Shown piece by piece: positions 47,549 to 58,679 of a stretch of 64,000 nucleotides of DNA (position 1 is the stretch's first letter; each line of letters begins with the position of its first letter). Below the pieces are notes generated by a model. That model had not been told where the DNA came from and ran no database searches. It was given only the letters and a program-made list of their open reading frames with translations. The position numbers and the translations under genes were made by a program. Source of the DNA: Scalesia atractyloides (Eukaryota > Streptophyta > Magnoliopsida > Asterales > Asteraceae); assembly GCA_947069175.1 (NCBI GenBank), contig CAMTDV010000017.1, positions 37,271,126 through 37,335,125 of the forward strand. The letters are read 5' to 3'.

Positions 47549-48776
47549 TGATGACTGTCGTAAGGGTCAATTAAAAACCTAATAAACTACGTAGATAGAG
47601 TAAGTAGGGTATCGTATCCATGGGGAATTTGTGGTTAATGTCGCGTTTATATCTAAGAACTAAATTACCTAACTTGGGGGTTTGATTGATTGATTGTAAA
47701 AACGCTAAAACTAACTAGAAAGATTGTAATCAATGAGAGAAAAAAATAACTTCCACCCGGAATCCCAATTACCCGTTTAACATCAAAACTCGTTTATCAA
47801 TTCTGGACACCACATAGACATGGCCTCGGAATTAATGAATTTGGTTAGCTATTAAGGATAGTTTTTAAGATTCACTATGCCACCTAACAACCCGCTTGTT
47901 TGCGTCAATTACCCATCAATTTACCAGATCGCTAACGATGCAAGGAAATCGCCAATACGCTTAATAAACGACAAGTAATTCAACCACAAGAAACATTTAC
48001 CAAGAATCCAACACAAGTGGTCAAGCTGTACCAGTCACAACGAATAAATAAACAAGGTTCAATGCGAAACAAAGTAAAAGTTCATCCGGGCGAAAGTCAC
48101 AAAGAGCTTAGCCGCGCATAGTTGTCATCCCGTGTCGCGAACTCACATCTGCCATAAAAACTCTCTTCTCTTTTGCGATCTCCAAAAGCTGCCGTCCAAG
48201 AATAAAATGCCTCCAAAGATATCCCCCCTTTTATAATAAAACTTGCTTCAGAAGATTCCCATCCACCGACTGTTTGTGTTACGGTTTACGATATTGATTA
48301 ATGCATGAACGTGGGCCCACCTTAATTGATTTAGAAATTCAGCCCAATCACTAAAAGTAATTGGAAGCCCACGTGACTTTCTTTTTTCTATCTTCGGTTC
48401 TTTATTAGCACCCAATAATCTAATTTAGCAATTAATTCACTTCACCACTTGAATTCTTATTTGTTCTTTGAATCTCGAATACACCTGCAAATATGAAGCA
48501 ACATGTGCACTTTAATTTTCTTTCAATTCCACTAACCACACAATCATTATCCAAGTTATTTTACTCCTACATATAATAATCTAAATACATTTAAATTAAC
48601 ATTATGTAGTTTCAACATTACTGATTATTAACATATCTTTCAATTTATAATTTGACTGTGTTAACTCATTTTCATCTTACTATCTAAACCAACTAAAATG
48701 ATATATTTTTTACAACTATCGATGCATTTGTATCATAATTTATGTTCAATAACATGTACCTAAAATGCACCTATCA
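47549..48776 (-). repeat. Element E 5' LTR
   Basis: 1,228 bp; minus-strand TGATAGGTGCATTTTAGG to CGACAGTCATCA. TATA-like TATAAAAG (minus) at 48228-48235. Confidence 0.88.
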
Positions 48777-49440
48777 CACCTACATCTACCCCCACTTCTC
48801 TTCGCCTTTTCAATAACTCCTCATCACTTGAATCCTGGTCATCCATCTCTCCCTGACTAGGTCTCTGCTTGTCCCACTGCAAGATCTTTAACTTAGCACT
48901 GTCTGCAAACTTCACCTTGTGCCACAGTTTTGTTTTCTTGTATGTGGTCCGATCCTCTTTTGAAGCATCCTCGATAGAAAATGTGAGATGAGGCTTGTTA
49001 TATGCAGCTTCAGCTGCTGGCACCACCCCTTGTTTCATAAGAAACGCACTAATCAATCTCGCATGTGGGATTAACTTCTTCTTCTTCGCGTTCGTTGCTT
49101 GCTAGATGTGCATCATGACCAATTGTCTGAAGGACAAATGAACCTGCCCGGTCATGATAGCATAGAGAACCACCATCTCTGGCTTACGGACCGCACCCCG
49201 ATCCCCCAGCCTTGGAGCAATGTTGGTGAAGCACAGCATCAAAAGAAGCCTTACCAATGGCTTAAGGTTATCTTTTTTCATTTCCAACCCCTGCTGTGTC
49301 AAAAATAACTCCTCAAACATCGTCGTCTCTGCCACAATATTTTTCTGATCATTGTAGTAGTCATTCTCGTTAATGTATGTGTAGAAGCTGTCAGATTTGG
49401 AATCGAACTTGCACAACTGATTTAGCGATGCAAGAGACAT
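48777..49440 (-). pseudogene. Element G ORF, N-terminal part
   Basis: From ATG at 49440: MSLASLNQLCKF, then LKPLVRLLLMLCFTNIAPRL, MTGQVHLSFRQLVMMHI, a single TAG at 49102, and on in the same frame KKKKLIPHARLISAFLMKQG to SSDEELLKRRREVGVDVG at the E insertion. The pattern resembles the domain annotated as putative plant transposon protein in Gypsy-linked ORFs; I cannot confirm this without a profile search. Sequence upstream of the ATG has an in-frame TAA at 49453 and soon gives way to LINE DNA. Confidence 0.75.
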
Positions 49441-49474
49441 AGTGGCGTTTGTTTAGCGATATGTATGTCTTTTA

Positions 49475-50099
49475 GTGGTGTAGATGGGTTCCAAAAAAGT
49501 TAACATCTTTATTGGAGAGCTATTCTAGATCACGTCGCTACCCATACTGCCCTTCAAGCATGAAATTGCTTCATCAGAGATGTTTCTTGTAACCTTTGTG
49601 AGGATGGAGATGAAACGGCAACCCACTTGTGTTCTTGTATTGTTGCGGATCGTGTTTGGCAACAAATAGAGAGATGGTGCAAAGTGAACCAGTTCTTTGC
49701 TTTCATGGTGAAGGGCCTCATTGAATTTTCAAAAGTGTGTGGGCTTGGATCTAAAGCGAAAGAGGCGCTCAGAAGTATCTTAATGGTGGCATGTTGGTGT
49801 ATTTGGTTAGCTAGGAACAATAAGAGGTTCTCAAATACGAATGTAAAAACAAATGAGATTATATCTTATATTAAATCCCTTGTGTTCTTGTGATATAGGA
49901 ATTAGTCTAAGGATAGGTCGATTAGATGGATGGATTGGTGTAACTTTAATCTTATGTAAGTTGGTTTTCGTGGTTTGACCTCCTCTTATTCAAAAGGGAG
50001 TGGCAGCGCAGCTTGTTGCCCGTCTACCTTCTGTTTTGATGTAACTTGACAATTGTTTTTTTATGATATGAAATGAAAGAGAATTAATTGAAAAAAAAA
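49475..50099 (+). pseudogene. LINE 3' end: zinc-finger (zf-RVT type) region and poly(A)
   Basis: VPKKVNIFIG-like lead-in, then CNLCEDGDETATHLC, VADRVWQQIERWCKVNQFF and MVACWCIWLARNNKRFSN: the C-terminal zinc-binding region of plant L1-type LINE proteins. The stop is at 49891. A 3' tail of about 200 bases ends in nine A at 50091-50099. It has the orientation of the RT pieces at 3200 and 16460. Confidence 0.85.
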
Positions 50100-50687
50100 T
50101 ACCTAGAGTTTGATTCACCTCTAATTACACATCAAAAAAGCCAGGGTGATGATTTTGTATTGGCAAAAGTGGATGTAAAATGATGAATAATGTGACATTA
50201 ACAGAAAATTTAAAATTTATTTATGTGTAAAAGTAATGTATATTACATAAATGGTAATCAATGCTCCCTCTTGACCAAAATAAAAATCAAACTTTTTTTT
50301 TACTGAATTTGCACAATGTCCACGTTCAGATTATATTTGATCATTATTAAATTGCATTAATTCAACATTTCAAAATCGGTGCCCATTTATGAATTAAATT
50401 TTGTTATGATATAATACTTTAGTTATTACTTTTTCAAGTTATGTGTATTTTAACAATTCATAAAATAATGACAAATACTTATTGCACGCATCCCCGTAAA
50501 TGTTAGGCAAATAAAAATTTACTCATATCAAACAAGTGTAGAGTACTTCAATTCCAGTGCTATTAAATTTTAAGAGTTATCGCCTTCATCAACCACCTCC
50601 ACCTCCTCCTATATAATTGTATATCTTTCTATCTATCTATATCCCATCTTTGTGTTTTCAAGTAAACTAAGAGCGACGTATATATAT
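50100..50687 (+). promoter_or_regulatory. Upstream region of the permease gene
   Basis: 588 bases between the LINE tail and the ATG. TATATAAT at 50610-50617 lies 78 bases before the ATG and is the best TATA candidate; a CTATCTATCTAT run follows at about 50629. No other element is obvious. The AT richness makes TATA calls weak. Confidence 0.4.
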
Positions 50688-53600
50688 ATGAAGAAACAAG
50701 AAAGTTTTTCCTTAGAGAAAGGAGAAGACCCTCAAGAGTTTGATGATGATGGACAGCCTAGAAGAACAGGTAAAAATGCATGTTAGTTTTGGTTATTTTA
50801 TCAACAAACATACATACAAAATTGTTATATTTTACAAAACATTAAATTATGGAGAAGATAAAGAAACTTTATAAAATGTTTATCTCCTTTTTTTGTTTTG
50901 TCTGTGGTGCATATATATATATATATATATATAGGGGAGGGTTAGATAGAAAACCCTAAAAATTTAAGAAAACCCAACCTCTCGACATTTTTTTTTTTGA
51001 AAAAAATAACACATGTAATATACATGTTTTTAAGAGTTTTGAGTCAAAAAAAACAAAAAAGCACCGAGTGGATATTTAAAAAAAATAAACAAAATTCAGC
51101 AACTTTTGTCTAACACATATTAGTGATGAAAGTTGCTGAAACTTGTTTATTTTTTTAAGAAAATCCACTCGGCGCTTTTTTGATTTTTTTTTGCTCAATA
51201 CTCTTAAAAATATGTATATTTTTTTTTTTCAAAAAAATGTGTCGGAGGGTTGGGTTTTCTCAAATTTTTAGGGTTTCTATCTAACCTTATACTATATATA
51301 TATATATATATTAATTTTGTGGTTACATGTACATTACATGTAATGATTATGTAAGTAAAAAAAACCATCAAACAAAATTGTTTATATACTTTTTAGTTTC
51401 ATGTTGTTTTCCTATACATACGTAGGTAATATAATCTACAGCATGACCTACAAATATGCATATATATCATATAAATAAACGAACAATCAAACCATTTTTT
51501 TTACATTTTTTTAATTCCAGGAGAGATCATGAGTAAGTAACAACATGCATTATCATTTTTAAAAGTTTTTTTCAGACTGAATTTTTTTTTTGAAAGGTAA
51601 ATTTCATTAAATCAGACTGAAAATTGAATGAATTATTTTACTATCTCAATGTGTGTTCTCATAGTGTTTTAAATTTTGTAATTAATAGATCTCCCTGTAT
51701 ACACACATGTATATTTATGTTATTTCTGATTCTTCCATTGATGATGGCTTTAAGGTGAAATAAATGCTTTGTCGCTAATATTTATACAAAGAAAAGAAAA
51801 AAAAGCTCATCTTGCTCTAAATCTTATTTTTTAAAAGATATAGATGACGAAGAGAAGAATATATAAAAGATAGAGAGTGTGATGAGTTTTTTTAAAAGAT
51901 ATTGATGAATATGAGAGAAGAATATATAAAAGATACAGAGTGTGGTGATTTTTTGGGTTATATAATGAGCGTTATATAGTGTTTAAAATAAATAAAAAAA
52001 TTGATTTTTTTAAGTAAATAGCCGTTATTCAACGGCCATAACTTTCAACATTCGCTTCGGGACGAACGGGGAGAAAACCCCGATGGCACCGAAGGTGGGA
52101 CTGGGTGGGGGATGAGGTGTTCCCCGTCGGGTCCTCTCCACGTCTGCACGCCGTCCCCTCTCCCGAACCCATACCGGACCGCCTAATGTCGCCGTTTCAT
52201 CTTTGAGTTTCTGTGAAAATCAAATTAAATTCTGTAAACAACTAGCTTAATTTTCTTATTTGTATACCAATGTTCATGATATGAGTGATGAACTTAATTA
52301 GGGTTATTATACAATTTGAAGGGACATGGATGAGTGCAAGTGCACACATAATAACAGCAGTGGTAGGATCAGGAGTGTTGTCACTGACATGGTGTTTAGC
52401 CCAATTGGGTTGGGTTTTTGGGACATGTTTGCTTGTAGTGTTTGCAGTGATCTCTTGGTACACATGCATCTTGCTCACCGACTACTATAGATCTCCTCAT
52501 CCTGTTACAGGAGCTCGAAACTACAACTACATGCAAGCTGTCAAGACTAATCTTGGTAATTAAACTACTTTAATTATTCCTATTTAATTTTTAATCAACT
52601 TTTCTTTAAATATACAGAATAGTAGAGTTAAATGCTTGGTTGGTCCCTTTGGTTTGCAAAAATTGCAGACTTGGTCCTACTGGTTTACTAATTACACGCG
52701 TGATACCTACATTTCTCAAAAATGAACTCGCTTGGTCCCCAGCCCTAACATCAGTTAAATATCTCTATTAAAACACCCCATGTGTTTGGCACATGAGGGT
52801 AATTTGGTCCTTTCATTCCAACCCATTATAAAAATAGTTAAATACCACTCCACCCCCTTCTTCTTCCCCAAACCACCACACCATCTCATCTCCTCCACCA
52901 AATACCCACCACCACTGAACTCCCACTCACCACCGCCATTTACTGCCGGAAAAAACGAGCCTACTGCCGCCTTCACCGGAGAAACTGTAACATATGATCA
53001 AATCGCAGCAGCAACAAAGTTCATCATCTTCACCGGAGAAACGAGCCCAACCTTTACCAATTATCTGTCCCTTTGGACAAGAAGCACTGGTACTCATATT
53101 GGATCTGTCAAAGTTCATCATCTTGATTCTGATAGATTACTGATGTAATTTTAGTCTCAATTTGAAGTTTTCTAAGTTTACTGATGACTACTACAATCAA
53201 GATGGTAAGCTCACTGGTTTAATGGGTAGGAAGGAAGTTATATTCATGGCTAATTTTTGTGCCTTTCAGTTCTGGCAACGCACTTTTAAGGTAAATAATG
53301 GCGGCATGATTTATTTTTAATTTTTATCATATATATATGTTTTGAATAGATTGAGTGACGTGTACTTTACTGTCATAAAGGATAATCTTCGGCTTGAGCG
53401 GTTAAAACAACTTTTAAAGCCTGATGAGACTACAAACACCCAAATTACATCCCTGAGGATCGAAAAGGAGTGGTGCTTGTTCCACAATCTCTTAATCATC
53501 TTTTTTCAAAAACTTACATCATAAAATTGATATTGACAGTTTTATTCTTTTTAATTTTAGTATAGTATTATATACACTTATGTATGTGCATTACATTGAT

Positions 53601-54645
53601 GTCATTGAAAATTGATGTATATTCCTTACAACGATAAATATTAACTACAGGTACAATAATATATAATTTATATCTTAGCTAATTTACAGTGACAATTGGT
53701 TACAATGGTGCATTTAAATTAATTACAATCATCTGTCTAACTTTATAATAGAGCGTCTAATTTTTTCATGGAATAACAATAACTATATATCTTTCGTTTT
53801 CTTATAGTTCACAAACTATACACAAATTAATGATACAAGGTATTATGAATATATTCTGGGCTTTTATACAACTTATACCAAAAGTTTACTAAAATGTAAT
53901 GTTCAATGATTCTTTAATCATGTTGTAATTCTAGGTGGGCGCCAATACATATTGTGTGCGATAGCTCAATACGAAACCCTCATCGGTGTAAGCATCGGGT
54001 ACACCATCACTTCGTCAATCAGTATGGAGTAAGAATTCAAAAACTATAGCATATATCACCTTACCATTAATTGTCTATGTATCTTAATGACTTTGTTAAT
54101 TCGTTTTAATAGGGCGATTAAAAGGTCGAATTGTTTCAGAAAATATGGTCATGACACGGGATCTCACACATTGACCAGTTATTATCTATTAATCTTTGGG
54201 TTTATAGAACTTGTTCTGAGCCAAATACCAAACTTCCACAAGCTATCGTTCCTTTCCATCATCGCGACCATCATGTTTTTTGTCTATTCAACCATTGGCA
54301 TGGGGCTCTCCATTGCCAAAATTGCAGGTTAATCATCATTCAAACTTATCATAATACAATGCTTGAATTTTTTTGCTTCGTGGTTATATTAACAAGTACA
54401 ACAATCTATTCCTACTAAAAAATTGCATTATTTTGTTTGATCAATCACAATTATAGCTTATATTTTAATAAGCAAAAACATTATCACTCTTTGGAATGTA
54501 ATTTTGGTCAAGACACTTGCTTTTTAACTGGACATACAAAGGGAAACAAAGTCAAATACATTCTTCTGGAAAATAACTATTACGTTATGATAACTGAATT
54601 AGCTTGTAAAAAAACCTCGGATTAAATATGTTAAATCGATCGTTC

Positions 54646-54705
<60 letters not shown>

Positions 54706-54886
54706 TTAATTTAATTTTTTGATTGTTTGGATGATAAAGGAGGTGCCCATCGTCAAACAAGTATTGGAATGCCACATAGAGAAGATATGTCAAGCAAGGA
54801 TAACATGTGGAACATTTTTTGTGCCGTTGGAGACATTGCTTTTGCCTATGGTTTCACTTCTATTCTCTTTGAGATACAGGCATCTC

Positions 54887-54934
<48 letters not shown>

Positions 54935-56390
54935 CATGCGAATTTGTTAGGGGGGATATGGAAAAAAAAATATGCCTAACATATGTACACATAATTCCTC
55001 TTCTACTATATGTAGTTGTGTCTTTGTGTTTATGTGTATAAGCTATAGTTTGGATGAAATGGAAAATGCTTTTTTTTAATAAGAAGTATGAGTCTATGAG
55101 AACACAATAATTTATAAAATTTATATCTTTGTTATCATGATTTTTATTCATGGAGATCCTATACATATTATATATTGATCTTATATTCAAACTTATAACT
55201 ATTATCTTTAATTTATAAAGAATATATTCAAAATATAAATTAAGCAGAATAATAGATGATATATGCAAGCACATGGAATATAGGCACATATAATCAAGTA
55301 AAAGGTTTGTTTTCCAATTTCAGGATACATTAAAATCAAGTCCTCCTGAGAACAAAGTCATGAAAACGGCTACAACTATTGGTATTTCAGCTTCTACGTC
55401 ATTCTACATGTTGTGTGGACTACTTGGATACGCAGCATTTGGTAACGACGCACCAGGAAATTACTTGACCGGGTTTGGTTTCTACGACCCATTTTGGCTT
55501 GTGGACATTGCGAATTTGTGCATTGTTATACACCTCCTTGGTGCTTACCAGGTACTTAATCGATCTACTACACTTCATTAGTCATTGAAAGTTCAAAGGT
55601 CATGATTTACGATTTTAGTATCATAAGAATCAACCTACTTTCTCATTTTTTTATGAAAAAATCACTCAACCTAAATGTCAAAAAAATACGAAAAAGTCCC
55701 CCAGCGCAAAATATTGTATATAAAATCCCCCTACTTGCCTAAAATGTGCATATACTAGTGAAACAAATATTTATAGTAATGACCTTTACCTCTTTGTTAA
55801 AATTTGATTAAATGACATTCAAATATTTTTGCACAATTATTTAATCTTAATTCAAAGAGGTAACAAGTCATTAGTTCATATATTTTTTCAAAAGTACACG
55901 TATTCTAGACAAGTGTAGGGACTTTAATATAATAAAATTGGGTTGAAGGACTTCTCGTGTTTTTTACTTGTTTAGGGAGTTTTATATGATATAATTATAT
56001 TGAAAGACTTTTTCTTAAAATTTAAGAAAGTATGTTGATTTTTTTAAGATATTAACCATTTTTCAGATGTTCAAACTTGGTGACATTTTATAGGTAATAG
56101 TCCAACTGATTTTCGCTTTCGTGGAGAATTGGAGTCGCAAAAAGTGGCCCGAAAGCAGATTCGTCAACAAAGAATACGCCTTTGGCTATTATAGAATCAA
56201 TCTTTTCAGGTTAATCTGGAGGTCGACATACGTTATGCTGGTGACGCTAGTAGCGATGATGTTTCCATTTTTTAATGCGTTTCTTGCTTTAATTGGCTCG
56301 ACAACGTTCTGGCCATTGACAGTATACTTTCCCATAGAAATATACATTGTGCAGGCAAAGATTCCGAAGAGTTCATTTCGGTGGATTTGA
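50688..56390 (+). CDS. Amino-acid permease (AAP family, Aa_trans fold), seven exons, premature stop
   Basis: Exons: 50688-50769, 52322-52555, 53935-54028, 54113-54327, 54740-54879, 55324-55551, 56094-56390. All phases join, giving 429 residues. AAPs are proton-coupled amino-acid importers of the plasma membrane. Recognisable blocks: QPRRTGTWMSASAHIITAV, VGSGVLSLTWCLAQLGW, YRSPHPVTGARNYNYM, IGYTITSSISMEAIKRSNCF, LVLSQIPNF, GDIAFAYGFTSILFEIQ, FYMLCGLLGYAAFGNDAPGN, LTGFGFYDPFWLVDIAN and LLGAYQ. Hydrophobic segments fit ten of the usual eleven helices. The start is the only ATG before exon 1's acidic N-terminus, usual for AAPs. Odd points: intron 5 begins GC (54880), other introns are GT-AG; and a TGA at 56388-56390 stops the protein 38 codons early. 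With that codon as sense, the protein would be 467 residues, normal for the family. Whether it is active is unknown. Confidence 0.9.
50934..51292. mobile_element. Foldback MITE in intron 1 of the permease gene
   Basis: Left end GGGGAGGGTTAGATAGAAAA and right end, reverse complemented, GTATAAGGTTAGATAGAAAC, continuing CCCTAAAAATTTRAGAAAAC in both; arms of about 55 bases, then further complementary DNA to the middle. Flanked by (TA)n on both sides, like the two elements at 33127-34492. Confidence 0.85.
51293..52321. other. Rest of intron 1
   Basis: AT-rich, no gene. A GC-rich block at 52020-52190 (GGGACGAACGGGGAG, CCCCGTCGGGTCCTCTCC) contrasts sharply with it and is probably a piece of another transposon. 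The near-duplicate phrases AGAAGAATATATAAAAGATA lie at 51853 and 51914. Confidence 0.5.
52622..53530. repeat. Insertion-like block in intron 2 of the permease gene
   Basis: Begins with TTGGTTGGTCCCTTTGGTTT, a phrase common at ends of dispersed plant repeats. At 53159-53290 a 43-codon open stretch (NLKFSKFTDDYYNQDGKLTG onward) ends in AAG-GTAAAT, and after an ATAG at 53346-53349 another open stretch (LSDVYFTVIKDNLRLERLKQ) runs to 53521. This looks like two exon fragments of an unknown gene, but I recognise no family. Confidence 0.35.
54647..54703. repeat. (ATT)n microsatellite in intron 4
   Basis: About 19 uninterrupted triplets, 36 bases before exon 5. Confidence 0.97.
54899..54924. repeat. 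(AT)n microsatellite in intron 5
   Basis: About 13 AT units, about 20 bases after the unusual GC splice donor; followed by (AC)n. Confidence 0.95.
55628..56040. mobile_element. Imperfect foldback element in intron 6
   Basis: AATCAACCTACTTTCTC at 55628 is inversely repeated as GAAAGTATGTTGATT ending at 56040; the arms stay similar for about 60 bases. No coding content. Confidence 0.6.
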
Positions 56391-56504
56391 TTGAGGGCAC
56401 TGTGCTTGGTGTGCTTGGTTGTATCCAGTCTTGCGGCTGCTGGGTCGATTAGAGGTCTTGTCATGTCTGTCCAAACCTCCAAGCTCTTTCTATCAGTGTC
56501 TTAG
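56391..56504 (+). pseudogene. Permease reading frame continued past the premature TGA
   Basis: The frame stays open 37 codons to TAG at 56502-56504: LRALCLVCLVVSSLAAAGSI then RGLVMSVQTSKLFLSVS. It matches the last transmembrane helix and short tail of AAPs. So the TGA is a point change in a sense codon, not the ancestral end. Confidence 0.85.
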
Positions 56505-56929
56505 ATCTTAGTATCTGTTTATTTTTATTTGCTTTGTGTTAAAAAATGGTGATATGAAAACATTGTTGAACCAACAGGTTTTGAATCATGCAGGTGGGAT
56601 CTTATATATGCATCTTTTATGCCTTCTAATGCTTTAAAGTTTATGAATCTGATCAAAACATATATTCAAAGGTTATTTGTTTGAATCCAACCTTTTTAAC
56701 TAGTCTGCCAAAATATTATACAAGTTTTGAAATTAAATATCAACATTATGGGTTGATATAATGTCCAGGTCAATGTATCATATATAGATTCCAGGGATGT
56801 GAGAAGCCGAAAAAACCATGTAAAAATGGAAAATATACATATAATTAGAACCTTAGAGACTAATCCTAAACCATGTCAAAGAACCCGAGGTCTAAGCTTC
56901 TTGGGAAGATATTGTAGTCCAAACTTATC
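56505..56929. other. Downstream of the permease gene
   Basis: AT-rich, presumably 3' UTR and intergenic; no clear AATAAA signal near the stop. Confidence 0.4.
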
Positions 56930-57058
56930 GAGCCGGGGGTCTCGCTGGAAGCAGCCTCTCTATCCTACGGGGTAGAGGTAAGGTTGTCTACGTGTTACCC
57001 TCCTCAGTCCTTAACTTAGCTTTGCTATTGGTGGGATTTACTGAGTATGATGATGATG
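56930..57058 (+). mobile_element. SINE 3' part (Au-type)
   Basis: GAGCCGGGGGTCTCGCTGGA, CAGCCTCTCTATCCTACGGG, GTAGAGGTAAGG, TACCCTCCTCAG and a tail of GATGATGATG. This block order is that of the plant Au SINE body. A tRNA-related head with A and B boxes is not visible, so it is 5' truncated or diverged. Confidence 0.75.
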
Positions 57059-58679
57059 CAAAGAAGGCAAAAACAGATTTGTCTTTTTAAAGCTTAAAAT
57101 GCTAAGTAGGCCTAATGCGAGGTTATATTGCCGATTCATTCAAAAAAAATTAAATGATCAAAATAGCTAGGGTAAGTACGATATCAAAACTAAGAGGGTA
57201 TGTGGTTAGCAAACAGATATTGCTTGAGAAGTATCACCTACTCTTTTCAACACACTTTTTTTAGGAAGATGCTAGAGGCAACATATTAAAATAGTCAAAA
57301 AGGTATACCTGCCCATATACAGAGGCATCAATACTTGGTTCAATGACAAGTCTAACATAACTTCAGTGGAAACAAAAATAAGGTAGATTATTGAGGTCAA
57401 CAATATTCCTTGAAGGAAGAATTTTTTTTTATGATAGTTTGTAATATCAGGGACTACTTTTGTATTTGTTCTTGTTACAGGTCAACTGTAGATAAATAAC
57501 TACAATAACTAACTAACTAACACAATTGTAACAATTTGGGGGGGAAAACTCTCATATATTCTCTAATTGAAGACATGAATAAGTTGAATCCTTTCTCTCT
57601 CTAGCTTCTTATATTTTTCACTCTTATCACAAAGCTTCAAGAATTTAGTGAAGCAAAGGGCAACAAGTTAAAGTTGGTTCATGATTCTTAATAAGTCAAC
57701 TGGTCAAATGAAGTGGATGATACAACTTTTTGTAGTTAATTCTTCATAAGCCAACTAAAGTGGAGGATAACAATTGTCTTGATTTGCTATCTTATCAAAA
57801 GATTTTTTAGCAATTAAAATTTGAAATGGTTTTAAGATGATTAAAGTGGGGTCATACGGAAAATAAACAATTGCAATGGTTCCAAATTCCATGATCAACA
57901 AATTGTATAAACCAAATCAAGGATAATATATTATACTTGATGGGTTTTAGTTGGTTAAATATTCTGATTTTTTTTGTGTGTTAGGTAATAGGGGTGTTGA
58001 TTGGTTTGGTTTTCGGTTTCAACCATATAAACCGAATAACTTTTTTGTAAGTTCTCTATTTGTTATTGAGTTGGGCTGAAACTGTAATTGGATTGGGTTA
58101 AATGACATAACTAAAATAACCATTATTTGTAACTCGGTTTATTTTCGGATTATTTAGTTTGAACCAAATCTAGACTTTGTAAAACCAAATTTTATGCAGT
58201 CAAGCACTCTTTCGTAACCACACCTCATACCCTTCACCAAAGGCTTCTTACGAATGAAGAAAATACTAAGATAACTCTTTTTTTTTCTAGAAAAAAAAAA
58301 CTTCAATTTTGTTTTTGGTACCAAGTTCAAGGAAGTACCCACACACTATGTGTTGTTTATCTCCATTGATTTAGTACTTGATTTTTAAATTTTGTTTGAA
58401 GCGCTTCTTCCATCTACTCATTGGCTCTAAAGTTATATTAGAAAAAGATTATTAGTTAATGATTCTTTATAGCTATGATGGTTAACTTTTTACGTGAGTT
58501 TTTAATATGAATTTTAAGAAGTTATATAAACTGTTATAATGTCAAAACATATGGCTTAGATACTTAAAAGTTCGTTTATCGCAAAACGCATATTTTCGAG
58601 TTTTGACTTTTACATATAACATGCTTGACTCATCATTTCGCCTACTAAACATGATTGTCAGATGGTATGATCACAGGGG
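57059..58679. other. Gene-free AT-rich stretch
   Basis: No supportable gene or structured repeat. Confidence 0.5.

Larger units (their letters stand above)
41339..48776 (-). mobile_element. Element E: Athila-like LTR retrotransposon without RT/integrase, rearranged 5' end
   Basis: LTRs at 47549-48776 (5') and 41339-42576 (3'), about 99 percent identical by my count of about a dozen differences. The target duplication CACCT is exact at 48777-48781 and 41334-41338. The internal region holds gag and a protease only; no RT, RNase H or integrase sequence is seen between 43953 and the 3' LTR. Where PBS and leader should follow the 5' LTR, there is instead a copy of the element's 3' flanking DNA (46868-47548). 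Confidence 0.85.

Noticed and set aside
47549..48776. Solo LTR flanked by CACCT (47544-47548 and 48777-48781)
   Set aside because: It fits locally, but the second LTR at 41339 with its own polypurine tract and CACCT shows a full element; the inner CACCT belongs to the duplicated 3' flank. The local fit is what suggests recombination with a solo-LTR allele.
48760..49056. Independent small gene
   Set aside because: Same frame as 49102-49440 and interrupted by the E insertion; part of the element G ORF.
54846..55289. 147-codon minus-strand ORF
   Set aside because: Lies over permease exon 5 and intron 5, with Ile/Tyr repeats from the (AT)n run.
56388..56390. TGA as programmed recoding (selenocysteine or read-through)
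   Set aside because: Land plants lack selenocysteine insertion, and the following TTG is not the known CTA-type read-through context; a point mutation is simpler.
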